From Bacteroidales bacterium (lineage in GTDB: Bacteria; Bacteroidota; Bacteroidia; Bacteroidales; F082), in NCBI GenBank assembly GCA_023229135.1, contig JALNZT010000047.1:1-26999 (forward strand): 26,999 nucleotides of DNA, given 5' to 3'. Position 1 is the stretch's first letter. Every line of letters begins with the position of its first letter. Shown piece after piece: positions 18,697 through 26,127 of the stretch. Both the position numbers and the translations under genes were made by a program. The notes under the pieces are model-generated. The model had not been told where the DNA came from and ran no database searches. It was given only the letters and a program-made list of their open reading frames with translations.

Positions 18697-18810
18697 TTTC
18701 AACTACTCCAGGCAGGCTCAGCAGAACCCGCTCGATCACCTGTTGCTTCGTAAGCCATTTCCTGTTCCGGTGCTCTCGGCTCCGCTCGATCACCTGATCC
18801 TTCGTTCATC

Positions 18811-19330
18811 AATTTGCCCACTGCCTCTAACCACCACTGCTATGCGAGCAGAAAAGCTCAACAATCCAACAATAAGTTTCGTAATCCGCGCGGTGGCCAT
18901 GCGCAAAGGAGGAGCGGTTGAGGGTTGAATTTGGAAACCTTAGAAATCCGGCGAAAATGAGGTAGTCAAAAAAATCATCGTTTATTCAAACCGGAATATC
19001 AAGTCATAGAAAAACCTAAAGTCAGAACATTTTTTTTTGACTACCTCATTTGGATTCGGACGCAGGAGAATCCACTTTTTCGCCAGGATTTCTTGGGTTT
19101 GCGAAGAAGCGGGGAGCTGTCCTTTGCGTAAAGCCTTTGCAGTACTTTGGGCTGTCAAAGTACGGGAAGAACAAACAAGTCAACAGGATCTTTGTTTCAA
19201 AACAAAGGAGCTTGTGCCTGACGGGACAACTCATCAGTCGCCGTAAATTGCAGTCAGGGCTAAAGCCCAATGCGCGAAGCGTTTCAGAAATCCCCAGCCT
19301 GAAGGCTGGGGTTAATCAAGAGGCTTCGAT
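18811..19330. repeat. 520 bp composite repeat, copy 3
   Basis: It lies 2550 bp after copy 2. The 97 bp inverted-repeat element is at 18955-19051. It ends in a REP-like pair that opens the tandem set at 19252. Confidence 0.85.
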
Positions 19331-19582
19331 AGCTAATTCCGGCTATCTTGTCCTACGCTAGCGATGAATTGGTTGAATGTCAGGGCTAAAGCCCAATGCG
19401 CGAAGCGTTTCAGAAATCCCCAGCCTGAAGGCCGGGGTTAATCAAGAGGCTTTGGAAGTCAATTCCGGCTATCTTGTCCTACGCTAGCGATGAATTAGTT
19501 GAATGTCAGGGCTAAAGCCCAATACGCCAAGCGTTTCGCAAATCCCCGGCCTGAAGGCCGGGGTTAATCAAGAGGCTTCGGA
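19252..19582. repeat. Three tandem REP-like paired palindromes (copies 6-8)
   Basis: Palindrome pairs start at about 19252, 19378 and 19504 (126 bp period), with the same linkers as 16703-17032. The last has perfect CCCCGGCCTGAAGGCCGGGG. Confidence 0.8.
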
Positions 19583-19625
19583 AGAGAATATTGGATTGTT
19601 ATACTGGAGTTGAAAATCGTCTGCC

Positions 19626-20060
19626 AGTCAGAGTGCGACTGTGCAGCATCGCCTTATAGTCGCGCCCTGACTTCGTGTCCAGTCAGGGTGCGACTGTGCA
19701 GCATCGCCTTGTAGTCGCGCCCTGACTTTTCAATCCAGTCAGGGTGCGACTGTTCAGCATTGCCATAGAGTTGCGCCCTGACTTCGTGTCCAGTCAGGGT
19801 GCGACTGTTCAGCATCGCCTTATAGTCGCGCCCTGACTTCGTGTCCAGTCAGGGTGCGCCTGTGCAGCATCGCCTTATAGTCGCGCCCTGACTTCGTGTC
19901 CAGTCAGGGTGCGACTGTGCAGCATCGCCTTATAGTCGCGCCCTGACTTCGTGTCCAGTCAGGGTGCGACTGTGCAGCATCGCCTTATAGTCGCGCCCTG
20001 ACTTCGTGTCCAGTCAGGGTGCGACTGTTCCCCATTGCCTTATAGTCGCGCCCTGACTTT
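19626..20060. repeat. Eight-unit 55 bp hairpin array downstream of unit 3
   Basis: Units start at 19626, 19681, 19737, 19792, 19847, 19902, 19957 and 20012, so the period is 55 bp (56 once). Each unit has arms AGTCAGGGTGCGACT and AGTCGCGCCCTGACT around a 16-18 bp loop (GTGCAGCATCGCCTTAT or close variants) and a short CTTCGTGTCC-type joiner. There are no unique spacers, so it is not CRISPR. It abuts the terminator of the unit 3 small gene. Single relatives lie at 1080, 8538, 15136, 16077, 18281, 18650, 24882, 25086 and 26268. Confidence 0.9.
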
Positions 20061-20061
20061 C

Positions 20062-20102
20062 AAAAAAACTCCCGCCACTTTTCAGCGACGGGAGTTTTTT
20101 AT
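20062..20102. terminator. Rho-independent terminator of unit 3, possibly bidirectional
   Basis: AAAAAAACTCCCGCC and GGCGACGGGAGTTTTTT-like arms flank a short ACTTTTCA loop, with A and T runs on both sides. On the minus strand it lies 20 bp after the stop of the small gene at 20122. Confidence 0.8.
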
Positions 20103-20121
20103 TGAAAGCTATCAGCCTGCC

Positions 20122-20358
20122 TTAGGCATCAAGTTCTTCTCTTTGTTTGAAGGCTGTGTAAAGCTTTTTGCCGCCGTAGGCTGCGCCCAAGGCCAACAAT
20201 ATACCGAGGCCACCGCCAATTGGTGTGCCGCCACCAGCTGGCTGGTTTCCGCCCTCACCATGACCACCCGGAGGTGGTGGTGGTACTTGTGCGGAAAGCT
20301 CAGAAGTGGTAAAACTTATACTTAGCAAAAATAAAGCTGTGATAATTATCTTTTTCAT
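20122..20358 (-). CDS. Small secreted Pro/Gly-rich single-helix membrane peptide (unit 3)
   Basis: A 78-residue protein from MKKIIITALF. An ATG ten codons earlier (20388) would overlap the giant gene and break the signal peptide pattern, so I prefer 20358. The signal peptide ends LSAQ at 24, followed by VPPPPPGGHGEGG. PIGGG lies at 46-50, then LGILLALGAAYGG and the tail KKLYTAFKQREELDA. PIGGG and the helix sit at the same residue positions as in the unit 2 paralogue, but the tail is more divergent, so this is the oldest split of the three. It starts 19 bp after the stop of the giant gene. Function unknown. Confidence 0.87.
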   Translation of the reverse strand: MKKIIITALFLLSISFTTSELSAQVPPPPPGGHGEGGNQPAGGGTPIGGGLGILLALGAAYGGKKLYTAFKQREELDA

Positions 20359-20377
20359 ATTTATTTGGATTTTCTGA

Positions 20378-23074
20378 TTATTGTACATTGATTTTTACGC
20401 TCTGGGCTTCTTGTGCATTGGAAAGCTGCAACACGTACATGCCAGCGGGCAAGTTAAGCGGCAGCGATTGCAAACCGGCTTCATTGATGGCCTGTTGCGC
20501 AACAAGGCGACCTTGCAAGTCATACACGGCCAGTTGTGCCTTCTCCAACGTATTGTTTACATACAAGCGGTTATCAACCATATACGCATTGAGCGTGGCT
20601 GCCTGATCTTGTTCGCCTATGCCCACAGCACCAAAGGTAAGGTTGAAGCGATCTGTGTTATCACCGTTTGATGCGGTAAAGCTATAAACTGGATTTGCTG
20701 TAAGGTTCTGAACCTCGTTGAGCAAAATATCTTCCAGATAAACAACAGCCTCGGTTAGGCCTTCAAGATTGGCAGTGAGGGTGTGAGCTCCTTCAGTAGC
20801 AGCCTCAAAGTAAACGGGAATAACCGTAGAATCTTCCAGTTCTGGCAGGCCGTTGATGGCCAGTTCGCTATCGTCTGTTCCTTTGGTGTATAGGTTAGGA
20901 ACAGACGGGCTGTAGCTTCTAAGTTTATAAGCATCGAAACTGCCATCGAAAGCGGTGGTAGCATTCTGATTAAAGTGTATATAGGCTTCATCCTCGTATC
21001 CATTGGCTGTAACTTTCAGCGAAAGGCTGCCAGGTACTGCATTGGTTGATTTGTAGAAGACATCCTGACCTGAGTGGGTTTTGGCTGATGTTGGAATTGT
21101 TAATGTTGCTCCATTGGTACTGGCATGAGCCATAAAGCCCTGCATAGCAGGAATGTATTGCTGGCCACCTCCAATGGAATTCTCATCACCAGCTATTGGA
21201 TTTAAATAATATCTGTATTGCTGTGCTGTGTTGTCATAATAGTAAAGTGCGGCATCCATGCCAGTACCTTTGACAACCTGAGTCCAGTCAATGGCTGACG
21301 GGAAAGGATTGCCCAATAGATTCCATCCATTTCCCATTAAAGATGTATTGGTGCAAGTGAGTTCCTTTTCTGACGAATTCAGTATGCCGGTAAAGTTTTT
21401 GGTAACATCTGTTGGATAAGCAACCATGTAGCCCTTGCCGACGGTAAAAGTAGATTCAAAAGCACCATTCCAAGCTCCACCTATTACTTTGGAATTAATC
21501 CATGTATTGGAGCCTTCGTCAAATGAATAGAAGTCGTGTCCGGCAGTAGGGGTATTGGTAACAAACTCCTCTCGAATGGCCTGTGTTGTAACCGGTGATG
21601 AAATAAAGTGGAACATCTGATCGCTGACAATACCGTAACCAACAAGATGACGTTCAACCGTTGCAGCTACACCTGCTGTGCTGTGAATCAGTGAGCCTGT
21701 GCCGTTTGCATCTGACTTAATCAAAAGACCGGTAGTGCCGGCGTTGTTTGTTAGGGTGCCGGGGATGGTAACCTGTTTATCAACACCAATCTCAAATTTC
21801 TTTCCGCTGTTAATCAGGAGTGTACCATTTACGGTTACTGCACTGTTGGACAATGTAACAGCAGCACTATTTATAGTTAAATCATTTACTGTTGCTGGCA
21901 ATAAAGCACCTGTTACTTGCGCTACTGAACCATTAAACTCATAATTTGCAGCTTCGTGGAATGATTTTGTGCCAGAAACAGCAATTGAACCGTTAAGACC
22001 AGAGGAATGGGCTGTTTTAAGAGTTGCACCAGATGAAAGTGTAAATAAACCTGAGCCGGAAATTGCATTTGTACCGCAATCTAAAATACCATTAATAGTT
22101 AAAATAATACCCGCATCAATGGTTATTGTTCCATTCGTAAATGTAAGATCATTCAAGGTTTGATTGGTGCTGATTTGCAAAGTACCGCCATCCACAACAA
22201 TATTATTGGAGGCAGGTAAAGTATTGCCACCTATAAGGGCTAATTTTAACGTACCACCTGAAACTGTTGTAGTCCCGTTATAGGTGTTTGCACCAGAAAG
22301 AACTAGTGTTCCTGCGGCAGTAGCATTTAAAGACAAATTGGCGTTATCCCCACTTATTGCTCCTGATAATGAATAGGTTGCTGGACTTCCTAAAGTAATT
22401 GTTCTCGTTGCATTTGAACCCAAAGAAACTACATCACCAAAACCTAAATTAAAAGCGTTGTTAGTATTTCCGAGAATAAAATCACCTCCAATATTTATTA
22501 TTGAATATTTTGTGGTGATAGTTTTGGTTGCAGCTGCTGCAAGTGTTCCTCCATTTATATTTAGTACACCTCCACTTCCTAAAGCATTTACACCTCCAAT
22601 AATCATTGTGCCAGCATTTAGTGTAAATCCTCCACCGAAAGTACCCCCTGTTAAGATAATCATTGTTCCTTCACCCTCTTTAATGAACCCGGTTCCACCT
22701 GCAGTCGAAAAACTTTGCTTATCAAAATCAATAGTCGAACCACTTGCAACTGTAATCGTTCTTACATTGCCGCCAGTCGCAAAGGTGCTTACATTTTCTG
22801 TAAATATTACATTCGCCCCGGAAGCAACATTGATGTTTCCAACATTTATTGCTGCCCCCATCCCTGCAAAGGAATAATTACCAGAGGTAAAGTTTACTTC
22901 GTTGTTAGCTTCATATGCAGCTGTGTAAGGTGCTGCATCAGAAGCATTATTCCAACGGGAATCATTCCACGCAGTAGAAACTGATGTTGAAGTATAAGAA
23001 GTCTGCCCCCAGACACTCCCACCCAAAAAGAGCAGCACGATGAGGCTTGTTGTTAATTGTAATTTATGTTTCAT
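20378..23074 (-). CDS. Giant T9SS-exported beta-helical protein with autotransporter-type repeats (unit 3)
   Basis: An 898-residue protein from MKHKLQL. An in-frame ATG 41 codons upstream (23197) is rejected because the signal peptide (ending GSVWGQ at 24) would be internal. Residues about 30-460 are Gly/Thr/Asn-rich beta-strand repeats. They include at least one autotransporter-associated repeat, GTLVLSGANTYNGTTTVSGG (near 258-280), a motif usual in passenger beta-helices. From about 470 comes the module shared with the other giants: TVERHLVGYG, GWNLLGNPFPSAIDW, a THSGQDVFYK phrase, and YSFTASNGDNTDRFNLTFGA. Residues 825-898 are the T9SS sorting domain (VYDLQGRLVAQQ, LPAGMYVLQLSN). It is probably a surface adhesin or fibre. 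It heads an operon with the small peptide at 20122-20358. Confidence 0.88.
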   Translation of the reverse strand: MKHKLQLTTSLIVLLFLGGSVWGQTSYTSTSVSTAWNDSRWNNASDAAPYTAAYEANNEVNFTSGNYSFAGMGAAINVGNINVASGANVIFTENVSTFATGGNVRTITVASGSTIDFDKQSFSTAGGTGFIKEGEGTMIILTGGTFGGGFTLNAGTMIIGGVNALGSGGVLNINGGTLAAAATKTITTKYSIINIGGDFILGNTNNAFNLGFGDVVSLGSNATRTITLGSPATYSLSGAISGDNANLSLNATAAGTLVLSGANTYNGTTTVSGGTLKLALIGGNTLPASNNIVVDGGTLQISTNQTLNDLTFTNGTITIDAGIILTINGILDCGTNAISGSGLFTLSSGATLKTAHSSGLNGSIAVSGTKSFHEAANYEFNGSVAQVTGALLPATVNDLTINSAAVTLSNSAVTVNGTLLINSGKKFEIGVDKQVTIPGTLTNNAGTTGLLIKSDANGTGSLIHSTAGVAATVERHLVGYGIVSDQMFHFISSPVTTQAIREEFVTNTPTAGHDFYSFDEGSNTWINSKVIGGAWNGAFESTFTVGKGYMVAYPTDVTKNFTGILNSSEKELTCTNTSLMGNGWNLLGNPFPSAIDWTQVVKGTGMDAALYYYDNTAQQYRYYLNPIAGDENSIGGGQQYIPAMQGFMAHASTNGATLTIPTSAKTHSGQDVFYKSTNAVPGSLSLKVTANGYEDEAYIHFNQNATTAFDGSFDAYKLRSYSPSVPNLYTKGTDDSELAINGLPELEDSTVIPVYFEAATEGAHTLTANLEGLTEAVVYLEDILLNEVQNLTANPVYSFTASNGDNTDRFNLTFGAVGIGEQDQAATLNAYMVDNRLYVNNTLEKAQLAVYDLQGRLVAQQAINEAGLQSLPLNLPAGMYVLQLSNAQEAQSVKINVQ

Positions 23075-23870
23075 AGCTTTAAAAATTAATTGATTGAAAA
23101 ATTGTTTAAACTTTAGCGTCAAACATGTTGTTGTCTGGTTGTTAATTGGTTTTAATATCCTAATTAAGTATTTTGGTGACCAAAAATTATTGGACAATGA
23201 CAGGCTGTCAACTTCTGTGGTAATTTGGTTTCAATGATTAAAAAAATACGAAAAATATACCTCAGGACAGTCAGGTTATCCTATCTTGTTAACCTGTAAT
23301 ATTCGATTATAATTACCGATTTCAAGTGAGTTGGATATTCTTCACGAAAAAATAAAGGTTTTCATAGGCGTTATTTTTTTTGTCTTGGAAATGCAATTTG
23401 TGGACAACAACTTGATTTCCATGGTGGAAAGTTCAAAGATAAATAAAAAGTGATTAAATGGCAACTTAGTTGTTGTTTAATTTAGATTATTCACTCATAC
23501 GCGGTTGTAAGGTGGATGTGCAACTTAACTAACATTCTGTACATCATCATGTTAGACCTATGGTTTAGCGGTTTTAAGATTAAAAGGTTTTTGAATATCG
23601 AACACTGTACGCCGAATAATGATTTCATAAGTATGTTTTTTTTCTTCTTAAATGACGACATCTAAAATCATCATTTCACACTTGAGGCAAACTGGCTGTT
23701 AATCGATATTCGATATTCATTTCCCAAATGTTATTTTTGCTATTGCCATGGGTTAAAGCCGCATTTCTGTGGCAGTATTGTTTTGTGTCTAAAGGCTGGC
23801 GAGGATTTCTAATCTGTGTCCTAACCTATACTATATCAGTTATCTACACAATAGTTTTTTCAATGCTTTT
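23075..23870. other. Long AT-rich leader or intergenic region
   Basis: I see no gene. The region could hold the promoter and a long 5' leader of the unit 3 operon. It lacks the repeat families that crowd the flanking DNA. Confidence 0.5.
23434..23465 (-). promoter_or_regulatory. Candidate promoter of the unit 3 operon
   Basis: On the minus strand GTTG (23465-23462) is followed after 20 bp by TATCTTTG (23441-23434), a good fit to TTG-N19-21-TAnnTTTG. It would leave a leader of about 350 nt before the ATG at 23074. Confidence 0.35.
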
Positions 23871-23966
23871 CTGACGTTTTGAAATCCTTCGGACGTTCAA
23901 AAGTCAGCCGCCGGGTTGGGTCTAACTTTTCATCGTCCGAGGCATGAGGACATGGAAACGTTAAAA
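23871..23966. repeat. Orphan, shortened copy of the 1-1078 array unit
   Basis: Both hairpins are present (TGACGTTTTGAAATCC..GGACGTTCAAAAGTCA and TTTTCATCGTCCGAGG..GGACATGGAAACGTT). About 45 bp of the unit between the hairpins is missing. Confidence 0.8.
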
Positions 23967-24008
23967 TGATAAAAATCCAATTGCTTTTTTAAATTTGATG
24001 AGATGAAG

Positions 24009-24088
24009 CCTGGTAAAGAGGATGTGTAATATTTTATGGGGTTGGTAAAGCTTTCTCGGGAACACGGGTCTGAAAATCCGCGCCAGCG
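24009..24088. repeat. 80 bp repeat, copy 1 (partner at 25131-25210)
   Basis: Both copies run GGTAAAGAGGATGT or GGGAAAGAGGATGT through AAAGCTTTCTCGGG or AAAGCTTTTTCGGG to ACACGGGTCTG and CCGCGCCAGCG. Confidence 0.7.
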
Positions 24089-24089
24089 T

Positions 24090-24500
24090 GTGTTTCCGGT
24101 GCTCTCGAACCCGCTCGATCACCTGGGCTTCGTTAGTCATTTCCGGTTTCGGTGCTCTCGGCTCCGCTCGATCACCTTTTGCTTCGTAAAGCATTTCCGG
24201 TGCTCTCGACTGCGCTCGATCACCTGTTGTTTCGTAAACCATTTCCGGTACTCTCGACTTACTTCGGCTGGGCTTCGTTAGTCATTTCCGGTTTTGGTAC
24301 TCTCGGCTCCGCTCGATCACCTGGGCTTCGTGAGTCATTTCCGGTTTTGGTACTCTCGGCTTACTTCGACATGGTTCGGCGGGTTCACCACAGGTGCTCA
24401 GCAGAACCCGCTCGAACATCTGGGCTTCGTTAGCCACTTCCTGTTTCGGTGCTTTCGGCTCCGCTCGATCACCTGTGGCTTCGTAAAGCATTTCCACAAC
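24090..24500. repeat. Degenerate CTCGATCACCTG / TTTCCGGTGCTCTCGG repeats
   Basis: About eight irregular units of 45-75 bp repeat TTTCCGGT(G/T)CTCTCGG, CTCCGCTCGATCACCTG and GCTTCGT(T/A)AGCC. It is the same family as 15184-15540. Open frames on both strands are repeat translations. Confidence 0.7.
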
Positions 24501-24675
24501 GCTACCCACATAAATGCCAGCCAACACCGCCACCCGCAAACGTTTATCAAAGTCCGACTTTGCGAGGTGAAAGCTTTGCCCTTTCGGCAAAACTTTCAAC
24601 GAAGCAATCTTAGTGTAGCCCACGAAATTATCTTCCAGAGCTGCCCCCACAATCGTCAGTATAACCCGGCAAGAA

Positions 24676-24811
24676 CGATTGAATTTGTGTCGCACCTACG
24701 GAGCTCATAATCTGTAGAATACGCTATTTCTACAAAGATGACGCTGCGCTGCAGCTATGATTTTCGGTTTTTACTTTATTTCTACAAACATTATGGTGCG
24801 CTGCAGCTTTT
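24676..24811. repeat. 136 bp direct repeat, copy 1
   Basis: It is nearly identical to 24941-25076 (265 bp period). It contains a GTAGAATACGCTATTTCTAC hairpin and CGCTGCGCTGCAGC. A fragment lies at about 8115-8140. Confidence 0.85.
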
Positions 24812-24881
24812 CAGCAACACCTTAGTGTCGTGCCTGTTCCGAATTCTTTTGGAGTTGGGAGGCGAATGCGTATTGTCTGCC

Positions 24882-24927
24882 AGTCAGGTACGACTATCCG
24901 GCGACACCTCAGAGTCGCGCCCTGACT
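24882..24927. repeat. AGTCAGGG-type hairpin element
   Basis: Left arm AGTCAGGTACGACT with one base missing, right arm AGTCGCGCCCTGACT. It lies between the two 136 bp repeats. Confidence 0.65.
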
Positions 24928-24940
24928 TGTCAGCAGCAAA

Positions 24941-25076
24941 CGATTGAATCTGTGTCGCACCTACGGAGCTCATTATTTGTAGAATACGCTATTTCTACAA
25001 AGATGACGCTGCGCTGCAGCTATGATTTTCGGTTTTTACTTTATTTCTACAAACATTATGGTGCGCTGCAGCTTTT
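24941..25076. repeat. 136 bp direct repeat, copy 2
   Basis: It differs from copy 1 at only a few positions (AATCTG for AATTTG, ATTATTTG for ATAATCTG). It is followed by a decayed AGTCAGGG-type hairpin at 25086-25126. Confidence 0.85.
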
Positions 25077-25130
25077 TGGCCAAGCCAGTTAGGGTTCGAC
25101 TGATACATTGAGGTCACGCCATGACTCGTG

Positions 25131-25210
25131 CTTGGGAAAGAGGATGTACGACATTTCATGGTTTGGAAAAGCTTTTTCGGGGACACGGGTCTGGAGACCC
25201 GCGCCAGCGG
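25131..25210. repeat. 80 bp repeat, copy 2
   Basis: Partner of 24009-24088. It contains the small hairpin GGGTCTGGAGACCC. It ends about 10 bp before the stop codon of the DUF5615 gene. Confidence 0.7.
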
Positions 25211-25220
25211 AGGCTTTATC

Positions 25221-25553
25221 TTACTCCATTATTTCAAGACATGCATAATCTTCGTCCAAAAACAACTTTATTAAGTCATATTTGTCTCGAAGAAGATTCT
25301 CCAGGTTATTTGTTGTTGTATTTCCTGTCCTAATCCAGATTATTTTTGGCGGAAAGCCTTTAATAACATTTAAGTCAAAAAAATCGGAGTCAAACGTTAC
25401 AATTGCAAAATCATTTGTTCTTGCGTAATCAAATATTTCTGAATCGGTTGAGTTTTCAAGTCCTAACTCTCGAACTTGCTTTGATTCAGGGAAGAGGTCT
25501 GTAATTCTTTTTACTAGTCTAAAAGATATATTCTGGTCAAAAAGTAATTTCAT
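25221..25553 (-). CDS. DUF5615 PIN-like protein, probable toxin of a DUF433 pair
   Basis: A 110-residue protein starting MKLLFDQNIS. A start 16 codons earlier is possible but would run into the antitoxin gene. Acidic residues typical of a PIN-like nuclease site are visible: D6 in FDQN, D37/E39 in STDSEIFDYA, and D55/D57 in IVTFDSDFF. The length fits DUF5615. The ATG shares one base with the stop of the DUF433 gene (TGATG), a sign of coupled translation. DUF433/DUF5615 pairs are regarded as VapBC-like toxin-antitoxin systems in which the PIN-like protein would cut RNA. That function is known for relatives only and is inferred here. Confidence 0.88.
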   Translation of the reverse strand: MKLLFDQNISFRLVKRITDLFPESKQVRELGLENSTDSEIFDYARTNDFAIVTFDSDFFDLNVIKGFPPKIIWIRTGNTTTNNLENLLRDKYDLIKLFLDEDYACLEIME

Positions 25554-25774
25554 CAGACATACAATTTTCCCTGTTCCTTTGTTGCAGCAAATGACAAACA
25601 AGCATTTATTTGATTTTCTGTAAGCTCGGGATAGTCATGAATAATATCTTTAACAGTCATTCCGTTTGACAACCAAGACAATACATCGTAAACTGATATT
25701 CTTGTCCCTTTAATGATTGGTTTTCCAAACCTCTTTTCTGTATTGATCTCTATATATTCACTAAATCGTATCAT
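25553..25774 (-). CDS. DUF433 family antitoxin-like protein
   Basis: A 73-residue protein with the family core GKPIIKGTRISVYDVLSWLS at 18-37, followed by the winged-helix-like MTVKDIIHDYPELTENQI. It is the normal partner of DUF5615 and overlaps that gene by one base. It begins 9 bp after the stop of a truncated PIN gene, so all four genes between 25221 and 26127 may be one transcript. It is likely to bind DNA and neutralise the PIN-like partner, by analogy with VapB-type antitoxins. Confidence 0.9.
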   Translation of the reverse strand: MIRFSEYIEINTEKRFGKPIIKGTRISVYDVLSWLSNGMTVKDIIHDYPELTENQINACLSFAATKEQGKLYV

Positions 25775-25783
25775 AATGCAAAG

Positions 25784-25903
25784 CTAATCAATAATCTGTT
25801 TTTTGTCTATTAATTCAAAAACCTTTGAGGGGTGTTCAAATTGAGGCTCACGCTTTAAAGCAATGTCAAGGATTATATTTGTGTCAAGCAAAAGCCTTTT
25901 CAT
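25784..25903 (-). pseudogene. Truncated VapC-type PIN toxin gene (first 39 codons)
   Basis: The translation opens MKRLLLDTNIILDIALKREP, the classic PIN N-terminus with the catalytic D7 in LDTN. It then runs to FELIDKKQIID and stops at TAG. PIN toxins are usually 130-140 residues, so about 100 residues are missing along with most active-site acids. The ATG overlaps the stop of the upstream antitoxin-like gene by four bases (ATGA), as in an intact operon. The DUF433 gene starts 9 bp after the TAG, so the lost 3' part was probably replaced when that module arrived. Confidence 0.8.
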
Positions 25904-26127
25904 TTGTGCTTTTCCATTAAGTAATCAAATTTTGGGTCATTATTTTCTGTCGGATACAGAAAGCCTGCCCACTTTTCAATAAATTCTTTGGCTTTCATTG
26001 TTTTTCTTATTCGCCTGGTTTTAGGTACAATAATAACATCTACTTCCTTGCCAATCAATGAGGCATCTTTGGGCAGATGAATGGTGCCTGATTTTGAAAT
26101 TCTTGTTCTAAAACGCAAAGTTTTCAT
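25900..26127 (-). CDS. Antitoxin-like protein of a broken PIN toxin pair
   Basis: A 75-residue protein from MKTLRFRTRISKSGTIHLP. A start 29 codons earlier (26214) adds a stretch unlike the family, so I prefer 26127. The N-terminal half resembles the short AbrB-like or DUF2281-like antitoxins of Bacteroidota (TRISKSGTIHLP, then EVDVIIVP). The C-terminal half holds MKAKEFIEKWAGFL, the type of helix that wraps around a PIN toxin. The stop overlaps the ATG of the truncated PIN gene by four bases. With its own toxin cut off it is an orphan antitoxin. A TATTTTTG box (26150-26143) lies just upstream of the start but has no clear -33 partner. Confidence 0.7.
   Translation of the reverse strand: MKTLRFRTRISKSGTIHLPKDASLIGKEVDVIIVPKTRRIRKTMKAKEFIEKWAGFLYPTENNDPKFDYLMEKHK

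Larger units (their letters stand above)
17990..18730. repeat. Two tandem copies of a 370 bp unit
   Basis: CGTACGATCACCTGATCC at 17991 recurs at 18360 (CGTACGATTACC), and CTACTCCAGGCAGGCTCAG at 18334 recurs at 18704. The copies are nearly identical, including an AGTCAGGG-type hairpin in each (18281-18327 and 18650-18696). Confidence 0.85.

Noticed and set aside
15767..19361. Open frames of 69-113 codons repeated in the composite repeats
   Set aside because: They exist in both strands of the same repeated DNA and change length between copies by frameshift, so coding is unlikely.
19626..20060. CRISPR array
   Set aside because: The 55 bp units are near-identical throughout with no unique spacers, and no cas gene is present.
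19626..20060. Integron attC cassette array
   Set aside because: No open frames between the hairpins, no GTTRRRY core sites recognised and no integrase seen.
23075..23197. Upstream start for the unit 3 giant gene
   Set aside because: The extra 41 residues would bury a perfect signal peptide that begins at 23074.
24036..24710. Overlapping open frames of 81-138 codons on both strands
   Set aside because: They translate the CTCGATCACCTG repeats, and composition mirrors the repeat phrases.
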